Shown: positions 7,881-16,116 of the stretch, one piece after another
Layout: every line of letters starts with the position of its first letter
How positions within the stretch are numbered: position 1 is the stretch's first letter
Assembly: GCF_004216775.1 (NCBI RefSeq)
Contig: NZ_SGXF01000001.1
Span: 1,270,534 to 1,334,533 of the forward strand
Direction: 5' to 3'
Origin: Cuneatibacter caecimuris
GTDB taxonomy: Bacteria; Bacillota; Clostridia; Lachnospirales; Lachnospiraceae
DNA length: 64,000 nt
The notes under the pieces: model-generated
The model's database searches: none
Told to the model about the DNA's origin: nothing
What the model saw: the letters and a program-made list of their open reading frames with translations, nothing else
Translations under genes and position numbers: made by a program

Positions 7881-9269
7881 TTACGCTTTCAGCATCTCAT
7901 TATATGAAACAAGCGTTACATTGCCCATCTCCGCCGCCTTATCCATACAACCCTTTGTGAAGCCGGTTTTGGCAAAGAGATAGAAGTGATTTTGTTTATA
8001 GTGAAACAGATTGCTGCGCTCGACAAGGGTTTCCAAAACGCCTAGATCAACCTTTTCATTTGTCCATTTGCACTCGGCAAACAGGGCGGAATCCTTATCC
8101 GTTCCCATAATATCGATTTTTTCTTGGGTTTTTGTTTTGGAATTCGTGCCCCACCAGCGACCCAGGTCATTGAAATTTATAGCACATTTATTCTCAAGAA
8201 GTAATTTCCAAAGGTACTGCTTGCATATTTCTTCAAACACACCGCCCATATAGGATGGAATCTCCGGCGCAATGCGCTTGTAAGCAAAGTCTGAAGCTCC
8301 TCGGGAAATAATCGAGGTGTTTGCCGGTACGAACCGATACCAAAAACGAAACATATTATCCTCAATAGAATAAATTGTTTTACGACTCGCATTTTCGCCA
8401 TAGGGTGATTCTTTTTTCACAATGCCAAGTGTAATCAAATTTTTGATATAGGTTGCACAGACGCTTGTATCTTCATCAATCTTGTTAGAAATCTCATTCA
8501 TTTTTGAACAACCGGTGGCAATTGCTGTAATTACCGCATTATAAATTGCAGGTTCACGCACTTCCTGCTTTAAAAGATTGTTAGGTTCTTCGAATATAAA
8601 AGAGGACGGATTTAAGTGAGTATTTCTGATATTCTCTTCGATAGAAAGACTATCATCGATCTGCATTAGATACTGCGGGGTTCCGCCTACAATTCCATAT
8701 GCCAGCGCCTTGTCAATGTCCGCAAATTTTGTAAAATAGCGACAAGCTTCAAAGAAATCAAAGGGGGGGATTTTCAGCTGCGCCGTTCTCCTTCCGTAAA
8801 GAGGTGCTTTATATGCTAAAACATGATCCTCCATGTAAGACATAGAAGAACCGCAAAGAATCAGAAACAACTTTGAACTGTCTTTGTTTTTATCAATTAA
8901 AAGCTGAAGCGTAGAAGCAAGGCTCTTGGATGCACGGGCAACATAGGGATATTCATCCATAACAAGCACAATTCTTTTCGTTTTTGCCAATTCAAAAACA
9001 TATTCCAACGCCGATTGAAAAGATGCAAAAGACGAATCGACAGCGATTCCCGTATTATATTCCATAATGCATCTCGAAAAGTTATCGAGATTTTGCTTTG
9101 TATTGGTTTCAACGCCAGTAAAGAAAATGGTGTCTTTGCCTTTTGTAAATTCGCTGATGAGGGCAGTTTTTCCCACCCGACGGCGGCCGTAAATAACTGT
9201 AAATTCAAATTTATTGGAATAATAAAGCTTATTCAGTGTATTTAGTTCCTGCTCTCTACCTATAAACAT
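7881..9269 (-). CDS. AAA-type ATPase with C-terminal DUF234 (nuclease-like) domain
   Basis: This 462-residue protein belongs to the archaeal-type ATPase family. Walker A is GRRRVGKT near residues 28-35 and Walker B is VLVMDEYPY near 100. A winged-helix segment (ITAIATGCSKMNEISNKIDEDTSVCATYIKNLITLGIV) follows around 240-285. The C-terminal DUF234 part contains DIMGTDKDSALFAECKW, a D-(x)n-E-x-K arrangement of the PD-(D/E)XK nuclease type. The function of these proteins is not established; they are patchily distributed and often on mobile or accessory DNA. The start is fixed by GGAGG seven bases upstream. It is visibly more AT-rich than its neighbours, which suggests transfer. It stands alone, with its own promoter bracketed by two 21-base repeats. 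Confidence 0.9.
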   Translation of the reverse strand: MFIGREQELNTLNKLYYSNKFEFTVIYGRRRVGKTALISEFTKGKDTIFFTGVETNTKQNLDNFSRCIMEYNTGIAVDSSFASFQSALEYVFELAKTKRIVLVMDEYPYVARASKSLASTLQLLIDKNKDSSKLFLILCGSSMSYMEDHVLAYKAPLYGRRTAQLKIPPFDFFEACRYFTKFADIDKALAYGIVGGTPQYLMQIDDSLSIEENIRNTHLNPSSFIFEEPNNLLKQEVREPAIYNAVITAIATGCSKMNEISNKIDEDTSVCATYIKNLITLGIVKKESPYGENASRKTIYSIEDNMFRFWYRFVPANTSIISRGASDFAYKRIAPEIPSYMGGVFEEICKQYLWKLLLENKCAINFNDLGRWWGTNSKTKTQEKIDIMGTDKDSALFAECKWTNEKVDLGVLETLVERSNLFHYKQNHFYLFAKTGFTKGCMDKAAEMGNVTLVSYNEMLKA

Positions 9270-9285
9270 CTGTACGCCTCCAAAG

Positions 9286-9306
9286 ATTTAGTTGTTTACG
9301 ATTTAC
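9286..9306. repeat. 21-base direct repeat, copy 1 (promoter-proximal)
   Basis: ATTTAGTTGTT/TACGATTTAC, 19 of 21 bases identical to the copy at 9352-9372. It lies between the -10 box and the start codon of the minus-strand ATPase gene, where a bound protein would block transcription. Confidence 0.7.
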
Positions 9307-9309
9307 TTA

Positions 9310-9338
9310 ATTATAACTAACTTTGTCCAAATTGCCAA
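9310..9338 (-). promoter_or_regulatory. Promoter of the AAA/DUF234 gene
   Basis: On the minus strand TTGGCA (9338-9333) and TATAAT (9315-9310) are spaced by 17 bases. The promoter sits exactly between the two 21-base repeats. Confidence 0.75.
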
Positions 9339-9351
9339 TAGCGTATTCAGC

Positions 9352-9372
9352 ATTTACTTGTTTATGATTTAC
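9352..9372. repeat. 21-base direct repeat, copy 2 (upstream of -35)
   Basis: ATTTACTTGTT/TATGATTTAC. It starts 66 bases from copy 1, on the other side of the promoter. The rest of the 9270-9578 gap holds only the trhA promoter and leader; no small gene is evident. Confidence 0.7.
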
Positions 9373-9481
9373 TAATATATGATTGTATTGAGGGCATAGA
9401 TTTGCTGACCAAGGAATCATGGCTTTTTGTGCGGTGGGATGCAAGGGATAGAGAAAACTTGAAATAAATTTTTTCTCCCCC

Positions 9482-9510
9482 TTGACATCATTTTCCATAT
9501 GTTGTATGAT
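9482..9510 (+). promoter_or_regulatory. Promoter of trhA
   Basis: TTGACA (9482-9487) and TATGAT (9505-9510) are separated by 17 bases. Confidence 0.8.
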
Positions 9511-9525
9511 TACATTACCAACACA

Positions 9526-9540
9526 TAGTTTTGAAAACTA
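9526..9540. promoter_or_regulatory. Perfect palindrome in the trhA leader (candidate operator)
   Basis: TAGTTTT-G-AAAACTA has perfect seven-base arms around a single base. It begins 16 bases after the -10 box, a typical repressor position; no regulator can be named. Confidence 0.5.
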
Positions 9541-9578
9541 CGTCATATAATAATATAGAACCAGCAAGGAGGTACTCT

Positions 9579-10250
9579 ATGAAAATTGTACGTAAACTGA
9601 AGGATCCCGGCAGCGCGATTACTCATTTTATCGGCATGCTGATGGCTGCGTTCGCAGCGATTCCCCTGATCATCCGCACTGCGCGGGAACCGGAACCGAT
9701 CCACATCATATCGCTCAGCATATTTATTGTGAGCATGATTCTTTTATATGCAGCCAGCGCAGCTTACCACTCTCTGGATCTCGGCCCGCGCATCAATAAA
9801 ATTTTGAAAAAGTGCGATCATATGATGATCTTTATACTGATTGCCGGAACTTATACGCCAATATGCCTGATCGTCATCGGCGGCGCTTCCGGTTGGGCTA
9901 TGCTGGCGCTGGTCTGGGGTATCGCCCTTGCGGGTATCCTGATCAAAGCCCTGTGGATTTACTGTCCTAAATGGTTTTCCTCAGTGCTGTATATCGCCAT
10001 GGGCTGGGTGTGCGTTCTGGCGTTCACCCAGATTCTCAATTCCCTGCCCACTGCTGCCTTCGGATGGCTCCTGGCCGGAGGCATCATCTACACCATTGGA
10101 GGCGTTATCTATGCTCTGAAGCTGCCCATTTTCAACAGCAGGCACAAAGGATTCGGCTCCCATGAAATTTTCCACCTCTTCGTTATGGGCGGGAGTCTCT
10201 GCCATTTCATCCTGATGTTCCACTATGTGGCACTGATGCCCCTCAAATAA
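9579..10250 (+). CDS. trhA: PAQR-family membrane protein TrhA (hemolysin III homologue)
   Basis: This 223-residue membrane protein has seven predicted helices. It carries the PAQR signatures: YAASAAYHS after helix 2, [18 protein letters not shown] in helix 3, and [16 protein letters not shown] near the C-terminus, whose Ser/His/Asp residues bind zinc in characterised relatives. Bacterial TrhA proteins are linked to membrane-fluidity and energy homeostasis; the old name hemolysin III is not good evidence of toxin activity. The start at 9579 is fixed by AAGGAGG six bases before ATG, although the frame is open from 9531. Its 3' end overlaps the convergent GIY-YIG gene by 270 bases. Confidence 0.92.
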   Translation: MKIVRKLKDPGSAITHFIGMLMAAFAAIPLIIRTAREPEPIHIISLSIFIVSMILLYAASAAYHSLDLGPRINKILKKCDHMMIFILIAGTYTPICLIVIGGASGWAMLALVWGIALAGILIKALWIYCPKWFSSVLYIAMGWVCVLAFTQILNSLPTAAFGWLLAGGIIYTIGGVIYALKLPIFNSRHKGFGSHEIFHLFVMGGSLCHFILMFHYVALMPLK

Positions 10251-10502
10251 TCCCGGCCTGGCGGCTGAAACAAGCGCCTCTTTCTGGAGGCGGGTCAGCC
10301 GCTTGACCGCATATTCCCGGCGCATGGCGCTCCGCTTGTCCGGGAATACTTCAAAATAAATCAGCGTGACCGGAAGGCGGCCGCGGGTGTACTTCGCACC
10401 CCGGCCGCTGTTGTGTTTCTCCAGCCGCGCCTTTAAATCGTCGGTCCAGCCTGTATAAAAGCTGCCGTCCGCACATTCCAATATATAGGTATACGCTTTC
10501 AT
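9981..10502 (-). CDS. GIY-YIG nuclease superfamily protein (YazA/UPF0213-like) with antisense-encoded tail
   Basis: The first 85 or so residues are a GIY-YIG domain: [16 protein letters not shown] (the GIY...YIG positions), then [17 protein letters not shown] and a conserved Glu in [11 protein letters not shown]. Family members of this type (YhbQ/YazA) are usually 80-100 residues. Here no stop codon appears at the expected place and the frame runs another 87 codons antisense to trhA. The tail is polar and low in complexity ([10 protein letters not shown]), as expected of the complement of a membrane-protein gene, so it may not be a real domain. I start at the ATG at 10502, which has AGGGA at proper spacing, rather than 10508. 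The related gene yazA sits beside rsmI in Bacillus but not here. Confidence 0.75.
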   Translation of the reverse strand: MKAYTYILECADGSFYTGWTDDLKARLEKHNSGRGAKYTRGRLPVTLIYFEVFPDKRSAMRREYAVKRLTRLQKEALVSAARPGLFEGHQCHIVEHQDEMAETPAHNEEVENFMGAESFVPAVENGQLQSIDNASNGVDDASGQEPSEGSSGQGIENLGERQNAHPAHGDIQH

Positions 10503-10676
10503 CTTCATTCCCTGCGGTCTATGTAGGGCGGGATATCCCCGCCTTTATGGAAAGCATCAGGCTGTTCTTTGCCGCGCCGGAGCGCAGCTGTTTATTGACG
10601 GTTGCCCGCCGTAAAAAGCCCGGATGCGTGTTTTCCCTGCCGCCCTTATATAACATATGCAGATTCCCGTCCGGTG

Positions 10677-12113
10677 TTACCTTCTCCAGGTCGCCGGAGT
10701 CAGAAGCAGTAGCATGGGAAACAGCTCCAGACGGCCGGCAAGCATGTCAAACATCAGCACTACCTTTGAAAAATCACTGAACAGTCCAAAGTTCTGCGTG
10801 GGGCCCACCATCTCCAGCCCGGGACCGATGTTGTTCAAAGTTGCGGCAACCGCCGTGAAATTCGTGGTAAAAGACAAATTGTCCACTGTAATCAGCAGAA
10901 CTGATCCAAAAAATATCACTGCATATGTGATTAAAAATACATTTACCGACCGCACCACCTCATGTTCAATGGGATGTCCATCCATTTTAATTTTCTTGAT
11001 ACTCCTGGGGTGGATAAAATGAGCCAGTTCTTTTTTTACAGTCTTTAGCAGAATGACAAGGCGGGATACCTTGATTCCGCCGCCGGTGCTGCCGGCGCAG
11101 GCGCCGACAAACATCAGTATTATCAGAATTGTTTTACAATTCTGAGGCCAAAGATCAAAATTTGTGGTGGAAAACCCGGTTGTTGTTATAATGGAACCCA
11201 CTTGAAATGCCGCATGGCGCATGGATTCCCACAGGCTGCTGTACATATCAGTCACGGAAAGCGTGATAACTGTAACCGCTGCCAGTATAATAAGAAAATA
11301 TCCCCGGACCTCCTGGCTTTTAACAGCCTGTCTGGCTTTCCCCGCCAAAATCAGATAATACACATTAAAATTCACGCCAAACAGAATCATGAAAATAGTA
11401 ATTACATTCTGGATATACGCGGAATATCCTCCGATGCTGTCGTTTTTAATGCCAAAGCCGCCGGTGCCTGCCGTACCAAAGGCGGTGGCCAGCGCATCGA
11501 AAAATGGCATATCGCCCAGCAGCATCAGAATAATCTGCAGTATGGTCAGGCCGATATAGATTCCATAAAGAATCATGGCCGTCCGCTTTACCTTGGGCAC
11601 CAGTTTGCTGACCGAAGGCCCCGGGCTCTCCGCCTTCATCAGGTACATATAATACCCTCCGGCCAGAGGCAGCACTGCCAGCAGAAACACCAGCACCCCC
11701 ATGCCTCCGATCCAGTGGGTGAAACTGCGCCAGATCAGCGTGCAGCGGGACAATGCCTCCACATCTGCCAAAATGCTCGCGCCTGTTGTTGTAAACCCGG
11801 AAACAGATTCAAACAAAGCATCCACAAAGCGTGGGATCTCGCCGCTGATTACAAAAGGCATGGCTCCTATAAAGCTCATTACGATCCAGGATAGCGCCAC
11901 TGTGACAAATCCTTCTCTGGCATATATAACCGTATTATGCGGTTTCTTTCTGGTCAATAAAAAGCCCGCCAAAGCGCTGCAGAGCATAACGAGAAGAAAG
12001 GCGTAGCCTGACCTTTCCTGATATACGAGGGCAGTAATACAGGGCACGGCCATAAACGCAGCTTCGATATTCATGACCCATCCCAGAATATACCGGACCA
12101 TTTGAAAATTCAT
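10677..12113 (-). CDS. trkH: TrkH-family potassium uptake protein, membrane subunit
   Basis: This 478-residue integral membrane subunit conducts potassium, gated by the TrkA subunit. The four pore repeats are visible through their selectivity-filter sequences TTTGAS, GTAGTGGFG, TTTGFST and NIGPGLE. The conserved GGGIKVSR motif before the last repeat is present too. The C-terminus TPATWRR is a normal family ending. The start has GGAGG five bases upstream. It follows trkA by 11 bases, so the two form one operon transcribed from the trkA promoter. No clear terminator is seen between its end and the GIY-YIG gene. Confidence 0.96.
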   Translation of the reverse strand: MNFQMVRYILGWVMNIEAAFMAVPCITALVYQERSGYAFLLVMLCSALAGFLLTRKKPHNTVIYAREGFVTVALSWIVMSFIGAMPFVISGEIPRFVDALFESVSGFTTTGASILADVEALSRCTLIWRSFTHWIGGMGVLVFLLAVLPLAGGYYMYLMKAESPGPSVSKLVPKVKRTAMILYGIYIGLTILQIILMLLGDMPFFDALATAFGTAGTGGFGIKNDSIGGYSAYIQNVITIFMILFGVNFNVYYLILAGKARQAVKSQEVRGYFLIILAAVTVITLSVTDMYSSLWESMRHAAFQVGSIITTTGFSTTNFDLWPQNCKTILIILMFVGACAGSTGGGIKVSRLVILLKTVKKELAHFIHPRSIKKIKMDGHPIEHEVVRSVNVFLITYAVIFFGSVLLITVDNLSFTTNFTAVAATLNNIGPGLEMVGPTQNFGLFSDFSKVVLMFDMLAGRLELFPMLLLLTPATWRR

Positions 12114-12124
12114 ACGTTCCTCCC

Positions 12125-13483
12125 TCAGCTTTGCAGGATATCTTTAATATCCCGCAGCCCCTGATTCGTAGTCACTACAATTACCGTATCCCCCACCTGA
12201 ATCATATCCTGGCCCCTGGGGGTGATTACTTTCCCTTTCCGGTTGATGCAGCCGATCAGCAGGTTTTCTCTCAGCTTCAGAGTTTCCAGAGGAATATTCA
12301 CTACCGGGGAATCCTCCCTGATATAAAATTCCAGCGCTTCCACATTTCCGTCAGCCAGCTGGTAAAGGGTCTCTACATTGCTCCCTATGGAATTCTGCAT
12401 GGCGCGCACGTACTGCAGGATATAGTCTGTCGTAATTTTTTTAGGATAGATCACGCTTCCCAAATCCATATTGTCAATTATTTCGTTAAAATTCACCCGG
12501 TTGATTTTTGTCACCAGCTTCGCCCGGGATTTGCTGGCGGCAAACAGAGACAGCAGGATATTTTCTTCATCCAGATTGGTCAGGGCAACAAAGCTTTCGG
12601 TATAGGGAAGCCCTTCTTCCATCAATGTCGTCTCGTCTGTAGCGTCTCCCTGGATAATCATGGCCTGAGGCAGCATATCGCTGAGCTGCTCACAGCGCTC
12701 CTTGCTCATCTCCACTATTGTCACTTTAATCCGCATGTTCAGCAGCTGTTTTGCCAGATAATACGCGATTTTCCCGCCGCCTACAATCATAGCGTCTTTG
12801 ACCTGATGGGTATCCACGCCAATTTTCTGGAAAAACTCCCCTGCCTTTTTGGGAGGAGCAATAAAATGTACCAGATCCTGGACTTCCAACACAAAATTGC
12901 CATTGGGAATGAACACCTCTCCTCCCCGTTCCACCGCGCAGACCAGAATGTCCAGGCCCAGCTTTGTGCTGATTTCTGAAATCGCGTAATTGGCCAGCAA
13001 GGAATTTTTCTGAATACGGAATTGGAGGATTTCCACCCGTCCTTTAGCAAAGGTCTCTATCTTCATTGCAGACGGGAAGCGCAGAATACGGGAAATCTCC
13101 ATAGCCGCGGCATACTCCGGGTTGATTGTCATGGAAAGCCCCAGGTCTTCTTTGATCAGGGCCACCTGACGGCTGTATTCCGGGTTGCGCACTCTGGCAA
13201 TGGTATGGCAGCCCCCTGCTTTCCGCGCCACAAGGCAGCAAAGCAGATTCAGCTCATCCGACCCTGTAACGGCAATCAGCAGGTGTGCTTTTTTCACACC
13301 TGCTTCTGTCAGGACTTCATAGCTGGCCCCATTCCCCACAATTCCCATCACATCCACAGTGTTCACTGTCATCTCCACACGGTCGCTGCGGATATCCACC
13401 ACTGTGATATCATGCTCCTCTTTGCTCAGCTGCTCCGTTACACTGCGGCCAACCTTGCCGCAGCCAACAATAATAATATTCAT
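12125..13483 (-). CDS. trkA: Trk system potassium uptake regulatory subunit TrkA
   Basis: This cytoplasmic gating ring protein has 452 residues and two RCK repeats. Each begins with a Rossmann NAD-binding motif (GCGKVGRSV at residue 7, VGGGKIAYYLAKQL near 230) and ends with an RCK_C domain (about 140-220 and 370-450). RCK_C domains in some Firmicute transporters bind cyclic di-AMP, and the receptor gene darA is in the same window; whether this protein binds it is untested. The spacing of AAAGGA to ATG is long (about 13 bases). It is the first gene of trkA-trkH and has a consensus promoter. Confidence 0.96.
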   Translation of the reverse strand: MNIIIVGCGKVGRSVTEQLSKEEHDITVVDIRSDRVEMTVNTVDVMGIVGNGASYEVLTEAGVKKAHLLIAVTGSDELNLLCCLVARKAGGCHTIARVRNPEYSRQVALIKEDLGLSMTINPEYAAAMEISRILRFPSAMKIETFAKGRVEILQFRIQKNSLLANYAISEISTKLGLDILVCAVERGGEVFIPNGNFVLEVQDLVHFIAPPKKAGEFFQKIGVDTHQVKDAMIVGGGKIAYYLAKQLLNMRIKVTIVEMSKERCEQLSDMLPQAMIIQGDATDETTLMEEGLPYTESFVALTNLDEENILLSLFAASKSRAKLVTKINRVNFNEIIDNMDLGSVIYPKKITTDYILQYVRAMQNSIGSNVETLYQLADGNVEALEFYIREDSPVVNIPLETLKLRENLLIGCINRKGKVITPRGQDMIQVGDTVIVVTTNQGLRDIKDILQS

Positions 13484-13542
13484 AATGAATTATTTTTTCC
13501 TTTGCGTATTATTCTTTATAAGATCTTTAGATCCTATCCCCT

Positions 13543-13571
13543 AGTATAGGAACCCGCAGCCCTTCTGTCAA
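13543..13571 (-). promoter_or_regulatory. Promoter of trkA-trkH
   Basis: Minus-strand TTGACA (13571-13566) and TATACT (13548-13543) are separated by exactly 17 bases. The leader to trkA is about 55 bases. Confidence 0.85.
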
Positions 13572-13639
13572 TCATATTTCGTTTTCTTTTTCCGCCTCCA
13601 AAAACTTCATGGAAATTTCACTTTACTTTGCATCTTTTC

Positions 13640-13665
13640 CCCACTATACTATATACTATAGTGGG
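13640..13665. promoter_or_regulatory. Inverted repeat over the mecA promoter
   Basis: CCCACTATA and TATAGTGGG form perfect nine-base arms with an eight-base spacer. TATACT at 13645-13650, a likely -10 box with a weak -35 (TTTACT, 13622-13627) 17 bases away, lies inside the repeat. A protein bound here would occlude the -10. It is not a CtsR heptad repeat. Confidence 0.6.
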
Positions 13666-13724
13666 AAGGTTTACTTTCCGCCTGTTTTAGTATGCCCAGT
13701 CTTTTTCTGAAAGGACGTGATTGC

Positions 13725-14408
13725 ATGAAATTTGAAAAAATCAGCGAGAATCAGATCCGCTGCACGCTGAGCAGCGTTGATTTAAATGACAGGCAGCTGA
13801 ATGTCCGCGAGCTGACCTATGGAACAGAAAAAGCGCGGACGCTCTTCCGGGAGATGATTCAGCGCGCTTCGTATGAATTGGGGTTTGAAGCGGAGGATAT
13901 TCCGCTGATGATTGAAACCATTCCCTTGGCTGAAGACAGCATTATGCTGCTGATCACCAAGATGGATGATCCGGAGGAACTGGATACCCGCTTTGCCAAG
14001 TTTGCGCCTGACGATGATGATCTGGATGAGGACTCATCCTCTCCCCGGTCTTCAGCCGCTGAAGACCGTTCTGCGGATTCCGTGCTGCAGTCAGCCGCGG
14101 ACAACCAGTCGGCCAGCCTCCTGCGTGTCTTCTGTTTCAAGAGCCTGGACACAGTTATAGCCGCCGCGCAGGTTGTATCCTCTGTTTATCAGGGCTGCAA
14201 TTCTCTTTACCAGAACCCTGATACGAAAGACCTGTATCTGGCTGTCCAGAAATCTTCCCATTCCCCGGAGGATTTTAATAAAGCCTGCAACCTTTTGGGA
14301 GAATACGGAAACCGCATGCCCGGAAGCGCTTCAACAGAAGCTTATTTCAAAGAGCATCTGGACAGTATTGTAGCAGGAAATGCCCTGCAGGTATTAAAAA
14401 AACTGTAA
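13725..14408 (+). CDS. mecA: Adaptor protein MecA
   Basis: MecA delivers substrates to the ClpC-ClpP protease; in Bacillus it targets ComK. This 227-residue protein has the N-terminal substrate-binding domain (MKFEKISENQIRCTLSSVDL), an acidic linker around residues 95-125 (DDDDLDED), and the C-terminal ClpC-binding domain (VFCFKSLDTVIAAAQVV to the end). The start at 13725 has AAAGGA nine bases upstream; the open frame from 13692 lacks one. It is monocistronic, with an inverted repeat over its promoter and a long hairpin downstream. Confidence 0.93.
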   Translation: MKFEKISENQIRCTLSSVDLNDRQLNVRELTYGTEKARTLFREMIQRASYELGFEAEDIPLMIETIPLAEDSIMLLITKMDDPEELDTRFAKFAPDDDDLDEDSSSPRSSAAEDRSADSVLQSAADNQSASLLRVFCFKSLDTVIAAAQVVSSVYQGCNSLYQNPDTKDLYLAVQKSSHSPEDFNKACNLLGEYGNRMPGSASTEAYFKEHLDSIVAGNALQVLKKL

Positions 14409-14510
14409 TCTATTTACAGTTGAATATTGCTGTGAACATCCTGGAAGTTTTTTATAATATGAGAATTTTTTATTGCGGGAAAGATGGCCCTTTTCAGACT
14501 TTTCCACACA

Positions 14511-14588
14511 AAAAGCGGATGGATTCACAAGAAATGTTGAAGTATGCAAGACTTACTTCCGGCATTTTTTGTGAATCCATCCGCTTTT
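14511..14588. terminator. Long near-perfect hairpin between mecA and the kinase gene
   Basis: AAAAGCGGATGGATTCACAA pairs perfectly with TTGTGAATCCATCCGCTTTT (20 pairs). The stem then continues with AAATG/CATTT and GAAGTA/TACTTC, giving about 30 pairs in 78 bases. A and T tracts on both sides make it a plausible bidirectional terminator for the two convergent genes. Confidence 0.75.
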
Positions 14589-14605
14589 CAAAAGGTTCGT
14601 TTCAG

Positions 14606-16102
14606 TTATTTATGCTCTTTCAGTTCCCTGATCCTCCGGCCTGCTTCCTGCAGTATTTCACGGCTCCGCTTCTGCTCCTGGTAGAAGGCAAACAGCTTTT
14701 CCTCCGGCTCGTAAACCGTGCCTCCGGCAGGCTGATATTTCAACGCTTCTTCCGTGGAACCATACAGCCCCAATGAAGCCGCTGCAATCCCCCAGGCGCC
14801 GGCGCCCGTGGTTTCCCCCGATTCTGTCACAGTAACAGGCAGCCCTGTCATATCTGCGATAATTTGATTATATAAGGAGAATCTGGACAGCCCGCCGGTG
14901 GAAAACAGGCGGAAGCGCCTGCCTCCGCAGAGTTCCCGCAGCACTTCCACGCATTCTGCTACTTCTGCGGCAATCCCTTCCAGCGCGGCGCGGGCAAAGT
15001 CCCTTTTCTCCGCTTCAAACCCAATGTTTACAAAGCAGCCTCTGGCGGCGCCGTCCCAATCCGGACAGCCCTTTCCAGCTAGATCCGGCAGCATCAAAAT
15101 GCCATTCGCCCCTGGCGGTGACTGCAGGATCTCTTCATTCATTTCTGATATATCTTTATTTTTGTCGTAAAGCATGCACTTTACCCAATTATATACAGTT
15201 CCCGAAGCATTATTGCTGGCCTCCAGCACATACCTGCCTGGGAGCGACGCAGCTGTCAGAGTCACCCTGCGTTCCGGATCAAATACCGGCTGAGTGCAGC
15301 TTACCACGATATAGGACCCGCTTCCGCTGGTGATTCCCATCTCATCGCAGGCAAACAGCCGCTGCCCCACCACGGAGCACTGCTGGTCCCCTCCTGCTGT
15401 GACTACAGGGATCCCGGCTGCCAGTCCTGTTTTCAGGGAAAAATCTTCCTTCACTCTTCCCGCGATACTTCCTGCAGGCAAAAGCCTGCAGAGTTTTTCA
15501 GGGCCGATTCCATACAACTCCAGCATTTCTTCCGACCACTGTCTTTTTACCACGTCCATCAGTCCCGTGCGGCTGGCCAGGCTGTCGTCTGTCACAAACT
15601 CTCCTGTGAGCAGAAAAATCAAATAATCCTGTATTCCGGCCAGCTTATATGCACTGTCATAGATATCCCTTCTGTTTTCCAAAAACCAGCGCATTTTAGG
15701 CGCTGAAAGCACAGGGGTGCTGCACATGCCGCAGGTGCGGTAGATCTTCTCTGCCGCCTCCTTGTTGACATGATCACTGATATACTGGGCCCTGTGGTCA
15801 TACCACATCATGGCTTCCGCCAATGGTTTTCCTTCTCTGTCCAGCGGAATCACGGAAGAACGCTGGGAAGTGAGGGATATTCCGTCCACACACAGCCCCA
15901 TTTCTCCCGCTCTGTCCGCTATTTCCCGGCAGATATCCTCCAGGCTGTTCCGAAAGTCCTCCGCATCCTGCACGGCAGTCTCTTCATCCGGAACCCGCAT
16001 CTGGTAAGTTCTGCGGGCCGTGACAAGAATTGTTCCCATTTCATCAAACAGCAGCCCCCGCATGCTGGAAGAACCGGTATCAATCACCAATATATTTTTC
16101 AT
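14606..16102 (-). CDS. FGGY-family carbohydrate kinase
   Basis: This 498-residue sugar kinase belongs to the xylulokinase/gluconokinase/rhamnulokinase superfamily, which phosphorylates a sugar or sugar acid with ATP. The N-terminal IDTGSSSMRGLLFDE is the phosphate-binding loop, GGDQQCSVVGQ carries the catalytic Asp, and FSTGGLSRFSLYNQIIADMTGLPV is the FGGY C-terminal adenosine region. The start at 16102 has GGAGG seven bases upstream. It is the last gene of the operon ulaG - deoR - epimerase - beta-propeller - kinase. Substrate is unknown; L-xylulose or a related L-sugar would feed the neighbouring 3-epimerase, but this is only inferred from context. Confidence 0.9.
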   Translation of the reverse strand: MKNILVIDTGSSSMRGLLFDEMGTILVTARRTYQMRVPDEETAVQDAEDFRNSLEDICREIADRAGEMGLCVDGISLTSQRSSVIPLDREGKPLAEAMMWYDHRAQYISDHVNKEAAEKIYRTCGMCSTPVLSAPKMRWFLENRRDIYDSAYKLAGIQDYLIFLLTGEFVTDDSLASRTGLMDVVKRQWSEEMLELYGIGPEKLCRLLPAGSIAGRVKEDFSLKTGLAAGIPVVTAGGDQQCSVVGQRLFACDEMGITSGSGSYIVVSCTQPVFDPERRVTLTAASLPGRYVLEASNNASGTVYNWVKCMLYDKNKDISEMNEEILQSPPGANGILMLPDLAGKGCPDWDGAARGCFVNIGFEAEKRDFARAALEGIAAEVAECVEVLRELCGGRRFRLFSTGGLSRFSLYNQIIADMTGLPVTVTESGETTGAGAWGIAAASLGLYGSTEEALKYQPAGGTVYEPEEKLFAFYQEQKRSREILQEAGRRIRELKEHK

Positions 16103-16116
16103 GGCATTTCCTCCGC

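Noticed and set aside
9579..10250. Hemolysin toxin
   Set aside because: The hemolysin III name is historical; the sequence is a PAQR-family membrane protein with a housekeeping role.
14420..14776. 118-residue plus-strand frame after mecA
   Set aside because: It crosses the long hairpin and then runs antisense to the kinase gene, with no ribosome binding site.
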